Of a stretch of DNA of 64,000 nt, positions 25,209-34,037 are shown piece by piece. The stretch covers positions 1 to 64,000 of the forward strand of contig NZ_FNJM01000012.1 of assembly GCF_900104115.1 (NCBI RefSeq), in the 5' to 3' direction. Below the pieces are notes generated by a model. The model saw only the letters and a list, made by a program, of their open reading frames with translations. It was not told the origin of the DNA and did no database searches. This DNA is from Clostridium gasigenes. GTDB taxonomy: Bacteria > Bacillota > Clostridia > Clostridiales > Clostridiaceae. The position numbers were made by a program, and so were the translations under genes. The number at the start of each line of letters is the position of its first letter. The stretch's first letter is position 1.

Positions 25209-25961
25209 ATGAAATTAATAGTAAATGGTGATGATTTTGGGTTAACAATGGGTGTATCTAAAGGTATAATAGATGCAATGAAAAATGGAATTATGACCGA
25301 TACAACTGCAATGGCAAATATGCCTTATTTTGAAGAATCTATGAAGATGGCTAAAGAAAATGGAATAAATGAAATGGGAGTACATCTTAATTTAACTTGT
25401 GGGAAACCAATTTTATCACAAAATGAAGTTGCCTCATTAGTAACTGAAGATGGTAATTTTTATAAAAAGCCAAACTACATGCCTAAAGAAATTGATATGG
25501 ATGAATTAGAAAAAGAATTAAGAGCACAAATAAGTAAATTTATATCTACAGGTATGGAATTAAATCATATTGATGGACATCATCACTTTTATATATTTAA
25601 TGAAAGTGTGTTTAGATTAGTCCTTTCCTTAGCTAGAGAATTCAATGTTCCAGTAAGGTGTCCAAGTAGTGAATATATGCATATTGTAAAAAAATTTAAT
25701 ATTAAATCACCAGATATTATGATTGGAGATTTTTATGAAGGTAATGCAAATGAAGATTACTTAATTAAAAGACTAAAAGAGTTAAATAGTGTAGATGTAG
25801 TGGAGGTTATGGCTCATCCAGCTATAATAGATGAAGAGTTACGAAATATTAGTTCTTATTTAAACTATAGAACTATAGAACTTAATGCTTTAAAATCAGA
25901 AGCTATAAAAAAATTTGTAAAAGATAATAAAATAGAGTTAATAAAATTTTCGCAAATATAA
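25209..25961 (+). CDS. ChbG/HpnK (YdjC) family carbohydrate deacetylase
   Basis: 250 residues from the ATG at 25209 (ATAAGGGTGG upstream; the GTG at 25197 overlaps it). Landmarks: VNGDDFGLTMGV with the metal-binding Asp pair, GVHLNLTCGKP, HIDGHHHFY and VMAHPA, giving the His/Asp ligands of the YdjC fold. ChbG removes acetyl groups from chitobiose or its phosphate; other members act on hopanoid or cellodextrin-like substrates. No PTS or chitobiose genes are adjacent, so the substrate is open. Confidence 0.85.
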   Translation: MKLIVNGDDFGLTMGVSKGIIDAMKNGIMTDTTAMANMPYFEESMKMAKENGINEMGVHLNLTCGKPILSQNEVASLVTEDGNFYKKPNYMPKEIDMDELEKELRAQISKFISTGMELNHIDGHHHFYIFNESVFRLVLSLAREFNVPVRCPSSEYMHIVKKFNIKSPDIMIGDFYEGNANEDYLIKRLKELNSVDVVEVMAHPAIIDEELRNISSYLNYRTIELNALKSEAIKKFVKDNKIELIKFSQI

Positions 25962-26022
25962 AAAATGTTATATATATTGGGAAATAGGCAATAATTATAA
26001 AAAGAGAAAAGGGAGTGAAAAT

Positions 26023-26118
26023 ATGAAAGCTAAGAAAATAGGGAAAATGGCTTTATTAATAGCAGCTACAGCAGCATTAGTTGCTACATTAGTTAATGAT
26101 AAAAAAATTAAAAAATAA
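26023..26118 (+). CDS. Small single-helix membrane protein, 31 aa
   Basis: ATG at 26023 with AAAAGGGAGTG upstream. The peptide is MKAKKIGKMALLIAATAALV followed by ATLVNDKKIKK: one Ala/Leu-rich helix between two Lys-rich ends, the form of many small bacterial membrane regulators. It lies 58 bases before the GGDEF-EAL gene. Function unknown. Confidence 0.5.
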   Translation: MKAKKIGKMALLIAATAALVATLVNDKKIKK

Positions 26119-26176
26119 AAAGTGAAAAATAAATTATTTAATATATAAAAATAAGCGTGGTAGAGGGTAGTATATT

Positions 26177-28222
26177 ATGAATAGCAAATATGAAAATAAC
26201 AAGGACGTTATATCATTTAAGGGGATAGGGGCAAGTGAGTGGAGATTCAACATTCAAAGCAATGAATTTTTTTGCAATGATGAAGTATACAATAAAGAAC
26301 AAATCACAGGGATTTGTTGCTATAATAATTTACTAAAAAACGTACATTGTGATGATGTTTCTAGAGTTGAGGACTTTTTTAAAGGAATAAAATATGAATC
26401 AATCAACGAAGCATCATTCGATGAAATTATTTTTAAATTTAGAAATAATTATGGGGAGTTAATTAAAATTTTTGCGCGATCAATAATAAATATAGAAAAC
26501 CCTAATATAAGAGAAGGATACTTCTTTAATATTAGCAATGTGCTTGAAAAAAGCAATAATGAAGGATTTTTATCTAAAAATAGAGAAGAATTAATTAAAG
26601 GTATTTTTATTGTTACTAATAAATATGATGGCATAGTTTCATTTTACGGCAATAACAAAGATATAATAGGATTAGATAATATATGCATTAACATGAATTT
26701 TAATGACTGTATAAAATATATTCATAAAGATTATATTAAAGAAATTAGTACATTAATAAATAATCCTACTCAAAGTATTTATGAAGGCTTAGAAATTAAA
26801 ATTAACGATATATATGGCAAAGAAAAATGGATTAGCTTGAAGGGACGAGTTAAAAGGAATTCCGACGGTAGTTTAATTGGTTTTGAAGGGTATATAGATG
26901 ATATAACAAATGAAAAAGAAGCTAATATTAAACTTAAGTATATAAGTAATTATGACGAATTAACAGGTGTTCATAATAGAGGTTACTTAAAACAAATAAT
27001 AGAAGATTACATAACAAAACATAAAGAAAATGAATCAAGAGGATCACTTATTATAATAGATTTAGATAATTTTAAATTTATTAATGATTCATATGGTCAT
27101 AGATGTGGAGATTTATTTATTGAAGCAGTAGCATATGAATTAGAAAAAATATCTGAAGATAAAGAATTAATATGTAGGTTTGGCGGAGATGAATTTTTAA
27201 TATTTATTCCTAACATTACAAGTTTAGTAGATGTAGAAAAAATGGCTAATAAAATAATTCATAGATTTAAAGATGCATTTTATATAGAGGAAAATGAAAT
27301 ATATTCAACAGTTAGTATAGGAACATCTATATTCCCTGATGATGGTGTTGATTTTGAAGAGTTATTAAAAAATGCAGATGCAGCTATGTATATAGCAAAA
27401 AGTAATGGTAAAAATCAGTATCAATTCTTTAATTATAATATATCTCATGAGCTTAATAAAATATATACAATACAAAAAGGGTTAAGAACAGCTTTAGATA
27501 AGGGAGAAATGTTTGTAGTTTTTCAACCAAAAGTTGAACTTAATAATGATAAAACTGGTGGGTTTGAAGCTTTGCTTAGATGGAAAAGTGAAGAACTTGG
27601 ATTTGTGAGCCCTGTGGAATTTATTCCTATAGCAGAGACAACCAGACTTATTATACCAATTGGAAACTTTGTTTTAGAAGAAGTTTGTTCAAAGATTAAA
27701 TATTTATTAAAAGAAGGTTATGATAATTTTAAAATAGCTCTTAATTTATCAGAGGTACAGCTAAGAGATAGAACCCTAGTAAATACATTTAAGACTGTAA
27801 TGGAGATGTATGATATTTCTCCTAAATACATAGAAATAGAAATAACAGAGAGTATGCTTATGAAAAGTTTTGATAAAAATATTGAAGCTTTACTAGAAAT
27901 TAAAGCTCTTGGAGTATCTATTGCCTTAGATGATTTTGGAACTGGGTATTCATCACTTAATTACTTAACTAAATTACCTATAGATGTTTTGAAAATTGAT
28001 AGAAGTTTTGTTGTAGACATGATAGATAATCATAAAAGTAGATGTATAGTAGAAAATATAATACAATTATCTCACAAGCTTGGAATTAAAGTTGTAGCAG
28101 AAGGCGTAGAGGTAATAGAGCAAGTTGATTACTTAAAAAGTATCTATTGTGATATTGTTCAAGGTTATTATTATAGTAAGCCACAAGTATTTGAAAATGT
28201 AATAAATATGCTACCGAGATAG
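26177..28222 (+). CDS. PAS-GGDEF-EAL c-di-GMP turnover protein (soluble)
   Basis: 681 residues without membrane helix. One or two PAS-like sensor regions (about 15-125 and 150-255, ending GFEGYIDDITNEK) precede a GGDEF domain (about 260-420) with intact GGDEF at 336-340, and an EAL domain with intact EALLRW at Glu464, DDFGTGYSSL and VVAEGVEV. Both the cyclase and the phosphodiesterase sites look complete. The allosteric RxxD inhibition site before GGDEF is absent (EDKE in that place). The protein should make or break down c-di-GMP in response to the PAS signal. A close paralogue lies at 30295. Confidence 0.9.
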   Translation: MNSKYENNKDVISFKGIGASEWRFNIQSNEFFCNDEVYNKEQITGICCYNNLLKNVHCDDVSRVEDFFKGIKYESINEASFDEIIFKFRNNYGELIKIFARSIINIENPNIREGYFFNISNVLEKSNNEGFLSKNREELIKGIFIVTNKYDGIVSFYGNNKDIIGLDNICINMNFNDCIKYIHKDYIKEISTLINNPTQSIYEGLEIKINDIYGKEKWISLKGRVKRNSDGSLIGFEGYIDDITNEKEANIKLKYISNYDELTGVHNRGYLKQIIEDYITKHKENESRGSLIIIDLDNFKFINDSYGHRCGDLFIEAVAYELEKISEDKELICRFGGDEFLIFIPNITSLVDVEKMANKIIHRFKDAFYIEENEIYSTVSIGTSIFPDDGVDFEELLKNADAAMYIAKSNGKNQYQFFNYNISHELNKIYTIQKGLRTALDKGEMFVVFQPKVELNNDKTGGFEALLRWKSEELGFVSPVEFIPIAETTRLIIPIGNFVLEEVCSKIKYLLKEGYDNFKIALNLSEVQLRDRTLVNTFKTVMEMYDISPKYIEIEITESMLMKSFDKNIEALLEIKALGVSIALDDFGTGYSSLNYLTKLPIDVLKIDRSFVVDMIDNHKSRCIVENIIQLSHKLGIKVVAEGVEVIEQVDYLKSIYCDIVQGYYYSKPQVFENVINMLPR

Positions 28223-28259
28223 TATATAATATAAAAAAATATTTAAAATTAAAAAATAG

Positions 28260-28567
28260 TTGACAAATATGGTGAAAGAACATAGTATAGAATAAAGAAA
28301 CAATGATATTCCATTGAAGAGGGATAGTAACTAATTTGGTAAAGATTCAGAGAACCGAAGGTGGTGTGATTTCGGTACTGCAGCAAATAGTGAATGGGCC
28401 TTTGAGGAGCAAAGTGAAATCTAACGATAGTAGCTAAGCCGTGGGTTGCACGTTACAGCAAATAGGGTATTATATAGTACCTGAAATATAAGTGGCTTTT
28501 TTATAAGCAATTTAGGTGGCAACGCGGATATTCTCCGTCCTATTAATTTAGGACGGAGTTTTTTTAT
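28260..28567 (+). promoter_or_regulatory. T-box riboswitch for tRNA-Trp, with promoter and terminator
   Basis: TTGACA (28260), 17 bases, TAGTAT (28283) is the probable promoter. The leader has stem I features (GAACCGAAGGTGGTGTGATTT then CGG) and a specifier region AGTGAATGGGCCTTTGAG in which TGG (28395-28397) is the Trp codon at the usual place. The T-box sequence AGGTGGCAACGCGG (28514-28527) contains TGGC; the C pairs with discriminator G73, which fits tRNA-Trp. The terminator is CTCCGTCC/GGACGGAG plus T7 (28533-28567). Uncharged tRNA-Trp should favour the antiterminator and switch on trpP downstream. Confidence 0.93.
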
Positions 28568-28739
28568 TATCTAAAAAGGAGTTGAGTGGTATGTTATGAA
28601 GTGAATGTGTAATCAAGTGGGTATTAGTTTCAGAGGGGATTTGCTTAATAGTAATACCACAGGACAACTAAAACTTAGAAAATTTATCTAGTGGGAGAAA
28701 ACTTAAATTTATTATTAAAATTTCAAGGGGGAAATAGAA

Positions 28740-29270
28740 ATGAATAAAAAAATGGATATAAAGAAAATGACAATTAATTCGATATTAATAGCAATAGGTG
28801 CAATACTGCATCAAATAACTCCAACAATAGGATTACCAATGCAACCAGATTTAGCTCTAGCAATGTTGTTTATAATAATAATATTAAATAATGATTATAA
28901 AACTACTTTGATATCAGGAATTATAATTGGGGTTTTCACATCTTTAACAACAAAATTTCCAGGGGGGCAACTTCCTAACATTATAGATAAAGTAGTTACT
29001 TCTAATATAATATATTTTGCATTATTACCATTAAGAAATAGATTTAAAGATATTACTAAAATGGCTATATGCTTACCTATAGGAACTATAATAAGTGGAT
29101 TGGTGTTTTTATTATCGGCACAATTTATTGTAGGTTTGCCAAGTGAATTCATGGCTCTTGTAAAAGTGGTAGTTATACCAGCTGCAATAATGAATACTAT
29201 AATTGGAATAATATTATTTAAAGCTGTAAAGGTCGCATTAAAAGCAACGAAAACAACAGTAAAAGCTTGA
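28740..29270 (+). CDS. trpP: Tryptophan transporter TrpP
   Basis: 176 residues, about five to six membrane segments, start ATG 28740 with AAGGGGG upstream. The blocks IGAILHQITP, GLPMQPDLALAMLFI and TTKFPGGQLPNIIDK are diagnostic of TrpP, the Trp permease of Firmicutes. A Trp-specific T-box lies 172 bases upstream, which agrees with this substrate independently of the protein. The spacer between T-box and gene (28568-28739) contains a bulged hairpin (GTGGGTATTA with TAATACCAC) and no gene. Confidence 0.93.
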   Translation: MNKKMDIKKMTINSILIAIGAILHQITPTIGLPMQPDLALAMLFIIIILNNDYKTTLISGIIIGVFTSLTTKFPGGQLPNIIDKVVTSNIIYFALLPLRNRFKDITKMAICLPIGTIISGLVFLLSAQFIVGLPSEFMALVKVVVIPAAIMNTIIGIILFKAVKVALKATKTTVKA

Positions 29271-29288
29271 ACTACAATTAATCAAAAG

Positions 29289-29336
29289 TTATGATTAGTA
29301 GATAAAAATCTACTAATCATAATTATTTATTTTTTA
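29289..29336 (+). terminator. Terminator between convergent genes
   Basis: ATGATTAGTAGAT, AAAA, ATCTACTAATCAT: a perfect 13-bp stem followed by a T-rich stretch on the trpP side. Confidence 0.75.
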
Positions 29337-29346
29337 AATTAATAGC

Positions 29347-30066
29347 TTAGTTATTGTGTTTTGTAACTTTATAAATTTCTGGAGTTGTTTCGTCAATTGC
29401 TTTAAATGTATAACCTTCTTTTTTATAATGTTTTATAATTGAAGGTAATGCAGTAGCACTATTTTTATTTATGTAGCCACAATGCATTAATAGAGTTATA
29501 TTGTTTTTCTCGCTGATAGATTTTTTAAAAATACAATCTGGAGAAGAATTAGCATTTGCACCATCACAAGTATCTTGAGTCCAGTCATAAATTCTTAAAT
29601 CATTTTCGTGAATTAAATTTACTAAGGAATCTGTTAATTTATAAGTATTATTATTACAACCAAATGGAAATCTTAATATCTTATATTTTTGACCAGTAGT
29701 TTTTTCTAAAATTGCTTGATCATTTAACATTTCCTTTAAGAATCCTTCATTGCCATGATATAGTTTATTTCTATCATGGGTTACACTATGTAATCCTATA
29801 CTGTGACCTTCGTTTTTCATACGCAAAATAATATCTTCTTGATTTTGGACTTGACATCCAATTACAAAAAATGTAGCTGGAACACCTTCCTCTTTTAATG
29901 TATCTAAAATTTTATTAGTTATTTTACCGCCAGGACCATCATCAAAAGTAAGATAAATAACCTTTTCAACATCGGTTTGGCAAGCTAATGATGTTAAACT
30001 TAATGATGAGAATAAAAATAAAGTTAAAAATAATATTATAATGTTTCTTAAAAAAAATTTTTTCAC
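29347..30066 (-). CDS. Secreted polysaccharide deacetylase (NodB domain)
   Basis: 239 residues from a GTG at 30066 (AAGGAAGGG upstream). Residues 1-29 are a signal peptide. The NodB motifs are present: TFDDGP at 40-45 (catalytic Asp and metal Asp), HSVTHD with metal His93 and His97, RFPFG near 132, and LLMHCG near the end. RFPFG replaces the commoner RxPxG/RFPGG. These enzymes remove acetyl groups from peptidoglycan or other N-acetylated glycans; the closest type is the PdaA/PgdA group. In a spore former a role in cortex or cell-wall deacetylation is plausible. Confidence 0.88.
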   Translation of the reverse strand: MKKFFLRNIIILFLTLFLFSSLSLTSLACQTDVEKVIYLTFDDGPGGKITNKILDTLKEEGVPATFFVIGCQVQNQEDIILRMKNEGHSIGLHSVTHDRNKLYHGNEGFLKEMLNDQAILEKTTGQKYKILRFPFGCNNNTYKLTDSLVNLIHENDLRIYDWTQDTCDGANANSSPDCIFKKSISEKNNITLLMHCGYINKNSATALPSIIKHYKKEGYTFKAIDETTPEIYKVTKHNN

Positions 30067-30294
30067 AAAGAATTCATCCCTTCCTTTAGTTATTACTAGA
30101 TAATCTTAGTATGCCAAAGTATTTAAAAAATAAAAGAGTAATTATATGGTGATAATATTATAAATTTCTATTTAATATAGGAATTAGAAATCGTTTTTTG
30201 TAAATGTATATCATAATTTGATAAAAAACAGTATAAAAAGTAAAAATATGTGATAATGTAATATATATATTATTGTAAAGGTATTGGTGAATAT

Positions 30295-32508
30295 ATGAGT
30301 AAAAGAGAGGTCTTTTTGGGATTAGGAGCTATAATATTTTTTGGATTTATAGCTATTTGCATATGTATATATTTAATGAAAAGGATTATTTTAAAAAAAG
30401 AAGAATATGAAAAAGCAAACAAAATGTCTAAAAGAAATTATAAAAGATATAATATGGCTATAGAAGCCTTAAATGGATCTATATGGGAATGGGATGATAA
30501 AAGTAAAATCTTATATTTATCTAGTACAATAAAAGATATTTTACAAGTGAAGAGTAATATAGATACCTTTGGAAAATTGTTTGAGTTTATTGTACCTAAG
30601 GATAGAGCTAGAGTTGAGGAAATAATTAGTAATATATGTAATAATAAAATAGTGGAGAAATTTGATATTCAATATACTTTTAAAAATACAAAAGGAAAAG
30701 AGATAATTATAAATTTAAATGGAATAGGAAGGTTTAAAGAAGGCGTATTTTACCTTGCAGGGATAATAAATGATATAACAGAAAAGGTTAAACAACAACA
30801 GTTAATAGAAGAAGGAAATAAAAAGTATAAATTAGTTGTAGAGGGGTCTAGCAATATAATTTTTTGTATAGATATTGAAAAAGAAAAAATTATTTTTGAT
30901 AAAAAAATAGTTAATTATTTTCAGTATAATCATGATAGTTGTATAGGGCTACATGGAGAGGTAATAATAACTTTAAAACAGTGGGAATTTTTTATATTTA
31001 GTAAGGATATTAAATCATATAGAGAAAAAATACAGAAATTATTATATGGAAAAGATACTGTAGATTATGAAGTTGAATATAGACTTGTAAGTAAAGAAAA
31101 TAAAATTGTATGGGTTCATGCTAGTGGAAAGAGATCTATAGGTGATGATGGTAAAATGTATGTATATGGATCATTAATTGATATAACTGATATAAAAGAA
31201 AAGGAACTTAAAATTTATTTTATGAGTTATTACGATGAGGTAACTGGAATTGCTAATAGAAGATTATTTGTTGAAAATGTTAATAAATCACTTGAAAGTA
31301 ATAAGGGGAATGAAAGTATAGCTATTATATTTATAGATTTAGATAATTTTAAATATATAAATGATACATATGGACATAATTTAGGAGATTCTTTATTAGA
31401 AAAATTTTGTGAAGAGATGTATGGAATAATTGATGAAAATAGTCATTTTGCAAGATTAGGTGGAGATGAATTTGTAATTGCTAAAACTAAAATTAAAAAT
31501 AATATAGAAGTAGAGGAATTAATACAAGCTATAATAAAGAGATTTAACGATTCTATAAAAGTTGATGGAAAAGATGTTTATTGTACATTAAGTATAGGGG
31601 TTAGTTTATATCCATTTGATGGAGAAAATCTAGATTCATTATTAAAAAGAGCTGATATAGCTATGTATAAGGCTAAAGCTAATGGGAAAAATAGATATCA
31701 ATTCTTTGATATAAACCTATTAAAAGAATTTAATAGAGATTTTGAAATTGAAAAAGGATTAAGAACAGCGCTAGATAAAAATGAGATTATTGTATTATAT
31801 CAAGCTAAAGTAAATACTTTTACAGAAGAAGTTGTTGGATATGAATCATTAGCTAGATGGAATAGTTCAGAGCTTGGGATTGTATCACCAACAGAATTTA
31901 TACCAATAGCAGAGCGAACAGGTCTTATAATTAATATAGGTAAATCTATAATTGAAGAGTCAATAAAAAGGTGTAAACAACTTTCATTAACTACAAATAA
32001 GAAATTTAAAATAGCTATAAATTTATCTGGCATACAGATTAGGGATGATGAAATAGTCGATTTTGTTTCAGATACACTTAAAGCATATAATTTACCTCCA
32101 AGTTATATAGAATTTGAGATAACAGAGAGTATAATAATGAAGTCTGTAGATAAAAATATAGATATTTTAAAAAAACTTAAGAAAATTGGAGTAAGTATTG
32201 CATTAGATGACTTTGGAACAGGATATTCATCTTTAAGTTATTTAAAAATTCTTGCAATAGATGTACTTAAAATTGATAAAAGTTTTATAGATGGAATAAG
32301 TATTGATAAAAAAAGTGAATATATAATAGAAAAAATAGTGGATTTATCACATTGTTTAGATATAGTAGTAGTGGCTGAAGGGGTAGAGACTAAAAAGCAG
32401 GTAGAGTATTTAAAAAGTATTAAATGCGATATAATACAAGGTTATTATTATAGCAAGCCAAAGCCTTTTGAATTAGCTAAAAAGATGATGTTGATAGATT
32501 TAAATTAA
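30295..32508 (+). CDS. Membrane-anchored PAS-GGDEF-EAL c-di-GMP protein
   Basis: 737 residues. One membrane helix (about 8-28) and a short linker precede two PAS/PAC regions (about 45-165 and 170-300, the second ending YGSLIDITDIKEKE). The GGDEF domain has intact RLGGDEF (389-393) and no RxxD inhibitory site. In the EAL domain the signature is ESLARW (Glu517), with Ala replaced by Ser; the remaining catalytic blocks (INLSGIQIR, FEITES, LDDFGTGYSS, VVAEGVET, CDIIQGYYYSKP) are intact, so phosphodiesterase activity is likely kept. It is a paralogue of the soluble protein at 26177, and the two are separated only by trpP and a deacetylase gene. Confidence 0.9.
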   Translation: MSKREVFLGLGAIIFFGFIAICICIYLMKRIILKKEEYEKANKMSKRNYKRYNMAIEALNGSIWEWDDKSKILYLSSTIKDILQVKSNIDTFGKLFEFIVPKDRARVEEIISNICNNKIVEKFDIQYTFKNTKGKEIIINLNGIGRFKEGVFYLAGIINDITEKVKQQQLIEEGNKKYKLVVEGSSNIIFCIDIEKEKIIFDKKIVNYFQYNHDSCIGLHGEVIITLKQWEFFIFSKDIKSYREKIQKLLYGKDTVDYEVEYRLVSKENKIVWVHASGKRSIGDDGKMYVYGSLIDITDIKEKELKIYFMSYYDEVTGIANRRLFVENVNKSLESNKGNESIAIIFIDLDNFKYINDTYGHNLGDSLLEKFCEEMYGIIDENSHFARLGGDEFVIAKTKIKNNIEVEELIQAIIKRFNDSIKVDGKDVYCTLSIGVSLYPFDGENLDSLLKRADIAMYKAKANGKNRYQFFDINLLKEFNRDFEIEKGLRTALDKNEIIVLYQAKVNTFTEEVVGYESLARWNSSELGIVSPTEFIPIAERTGLIINIGKSIIEESIKRCKQLSLTTNKKFKIAINLSGIQIRDDEIVDFVSDTLKAYNLPPSYIEFEITESIIMKSVDKNIDILKKLKKIGVSIALDDFGTGYSSLSYLKILAIDVLKIDKSFIDGISIDKKSEYIIEKIVDLSHCLDIVVVAEGVETKKQVEYLKSIKCDIIQGYYYSKPKPFELAKKMMLIDLN

Positions 32509-32587
32509 TATCAATTAGTTTTTTATTAGCACCAAAATATAAGTATAGACGTATTATGTAGATATATTATACTTAGGGGGCCTAGAA

Positions 32588-33265
32588 ATGAAAATAAGGA
32601 TAGATGATGAATATTCTAACTTAGGAGAAGATTTAAATATTGTTTTTGGTGAATATTGTGAAAATGATATAAGTAAACAAGAAGATGGTACGTTTGGAAA
32701 AGAAAGTAGTTGCTATAACAATAATGATAGTATCTATGAAAGATCAAATAATAATGAATTTGATATGGAAATACAATATCCAGAAGAGTCTAGTTATGAA
32801 GATAGTACTGATGAAAAGCATATAGAATATGAAGCATTGGATAAAAAATATGAAGAAAAGTGTGAAGAAAAATATGAAGAAAAATATGAAGAAAAGTGTG
32901 AAGTATGTGAAGAAAATTATGATGATAGTAGTGGCAAAATTAAAGTATCAGTTAAATTAGAGGATAGTAATGGTGTTGAAATTAAAGGGGCAAAAGTTAA
33001 TTTATATGAATTGAATGGTGTTTGTCCTAAATTACATGAATCAAAGTTAACAGATTTTAAAGGGGAGATTATTTTCGATAATTTAGTAAATGGATGTTAT
33101 AGAATAATTTCATTAGTAGATAGAAAATTCTTTGAAAAGCCTGTTTATATTACATGGAATGAAGTAACTATTGATAATTCCATTAAAGATGCAAATATAT
33201 GTGTAGTAAATAAAATTAAACCATCTTGTTATAGGGAACTTCAAAAAATATCTAGTCAGATTTAA
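32588..33265 (+). CDS. Acidic repeat protein with C-terminal CnaB/SpaA-like domain
   Basis: 225 residues. The first ~85 residues are acidic and Asn/Ser-rich. At about 85-110 there is a tandem of YEEK/CEEK units followed by CEVCEENYDD. The C-terminal ~105 residues (KIKVSVKLEDSNGVEIKGAK, NLYELNG, LTDFKGEIIFDNLVNGCYRI) have the pattern of a small beta-sandwich of the CnaB/SpaA or carboxypeptidase-regulatory type, with extra cysteines. There is no signal peptide or sortase motif, so it may be cytoplasmic or part of the spore. Start ATG 32588; the ribosome site is GGGGG at 32576. No known homologue named. Confidence 0.7.
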   Translation: MKIRIDDEYSNLGEDLNIVFGEYCENDISKQEDGTFGKESSCYNNNDSIYERSNNNEFDMEIQYPEESSYEDSTDEKHIEYEALDKKYEEKCEEKYEEKYEEKCEVCEENYDDSSGKIKVSVKLEDSNGVEIKGAKVNLYELNGVCPKLHESKLTDFKGEIIFDNLVNGCYRIISLVDRKFFEKPVYITWNEVTIDNSIKDANICVVNKIKPSCYRELQKISSQI

Positions 33266-33322
33266 ATATATTTTCTTCCAACGACCATAAGGATCATTCG
33301 AATAAATAAAAGATAAATAGTT

Positions 33323-33363
33323 TTTTTAGACCATAATTTTTTGCTAAAGTTATGGTCTAAAAA
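33323..33363. repeat. Perfect inverted repeat
   Basis: TTTTTAGACCATAA, 13 bases, TTATGGTCTAAAAA. A 14-bp stem without a T tract on either side; it may still end transcripts or protect RNA. The 33368-33390 stretch just after it (GGCACTTTCAAAAAAATA) resembles one arm of the interspersed repeat family. Confidence 0.6.
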
Positions 33364-33430
33364 TATATTAGGCACTTTCAAAAAAATATGATAATATTTA
33401 AGTATATTGAAATATATTGGAGGAGAAAAA

Positions 33431-33871
33431 ATGAATAAGATGTCATTAAAAGTAGAAAGAATACATAAGGATGCAATACTTCCAAGATCCGCACACTCCG
33501 GTGATGCAGGTTTAGATTTATATTCTGTAGAAAATATAGTAATTACCCCAGGAGAAAGTGCATTAATTAAAACAGGAATAAAAATAGAATTGCCAGAGCA
33601 AACTGAGGCTCAAGTTAGACCAAGAAGTGGATTAGCGTTAAAATTTGGTATAACAGTTTTAAATACTCCAGGAACTATAGATGAAGGTTACAGAGGGGAA
33701 GTTGGAGTTATATTAATTAATCATAGTAAAAATAGTTTTACAGTTGAAAAAGGAATGAAGATAGCTCAAATGGTAGTTAAACCAGTATGGAAAGTTGATA
33801 TAATAGAAGTAGAAAAATTATCATCAAGTGAAAGAGCAGAAGGTGGGTTTGGATCAACTGGCCTAAGATAG
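33431..33871 (+). CDS. dut: dUTP diphosphatase
   Basis: 146 residues from the ATG at 33431 (GGAGGA upstream). All five trimeric dUTPase motifs are present: [27 protein letters not shown], the KIAQMVV region and [10 protein letters not shown], the last being the C-terminal arm that closes over the substrate. It converts dUTP to dUMP and pyrophosphate, keeping uracil out of DNA and supplying dTMP synthesis. Normal length. The dispersed element at 33905 follows and separates it from a convergent ABC-F gene. Confidence 0.95.
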   Translation: MNKMSLKVERIHKDAILPRSAHSGDAGLDLYSVENIVITPGESALIKTGIKIELPEQTEAQVRPRSGLALKFGITVLNTPGTIDEGYRGEVGVILINHSKNSFTVEKGMKIAQMVVKPVWKVDIIEVEKLSSSERAEGGFGSTGLR

Positions 33872-33904
33872 GTTTTATAAAGGGATCTACAAATAAATAA
33901 TTAA

Positions 33905-34030
33905 TCAGATTCTGGTGTATTTGGCACTAGGCTTCGTTACCACAACATTTACATAGTGAGTCTATGTAAATGTTGTGGTTCTTTGCCTAGCTCAAAATAT
34001 CCTCAGAATCTTTGACTTATTATTTTATTT
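33905..34030. repeat. Dispersed structured element, copy 2 (~126 bp)
   Basis: Starts TCAGATTCTGGT and ends AAAATATCCTCAGAATCTTTGA then TTATTTTATTT, as at 9599. The centre is a perfect 17-bp hairpin, CCACAACATTTACATAG / CTATGTAAATGTTGTGG with loop TGAGT, nested in CTAGGC/GCCTAG and AGATTCTG/CAGAATCT. It lies between the convergent dut and ABC-F genes and would fold on either strand. Confidence 0.65.
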
Positions 34031-34037
34031 AAGCTCT

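Noticed and set aside
28568-28739. Possible leader peptide or second T-box between the Trp T-box and trpP
   Set aside because: No second T-box core and no frame with Trp codons and a ribosome site; only a bulged hairpin is visible.
33323-33363. Inverted repeat considered as a terminator
   Set aside because: There is no T tract after the stem on either strand, so it is listed only as a repeat.
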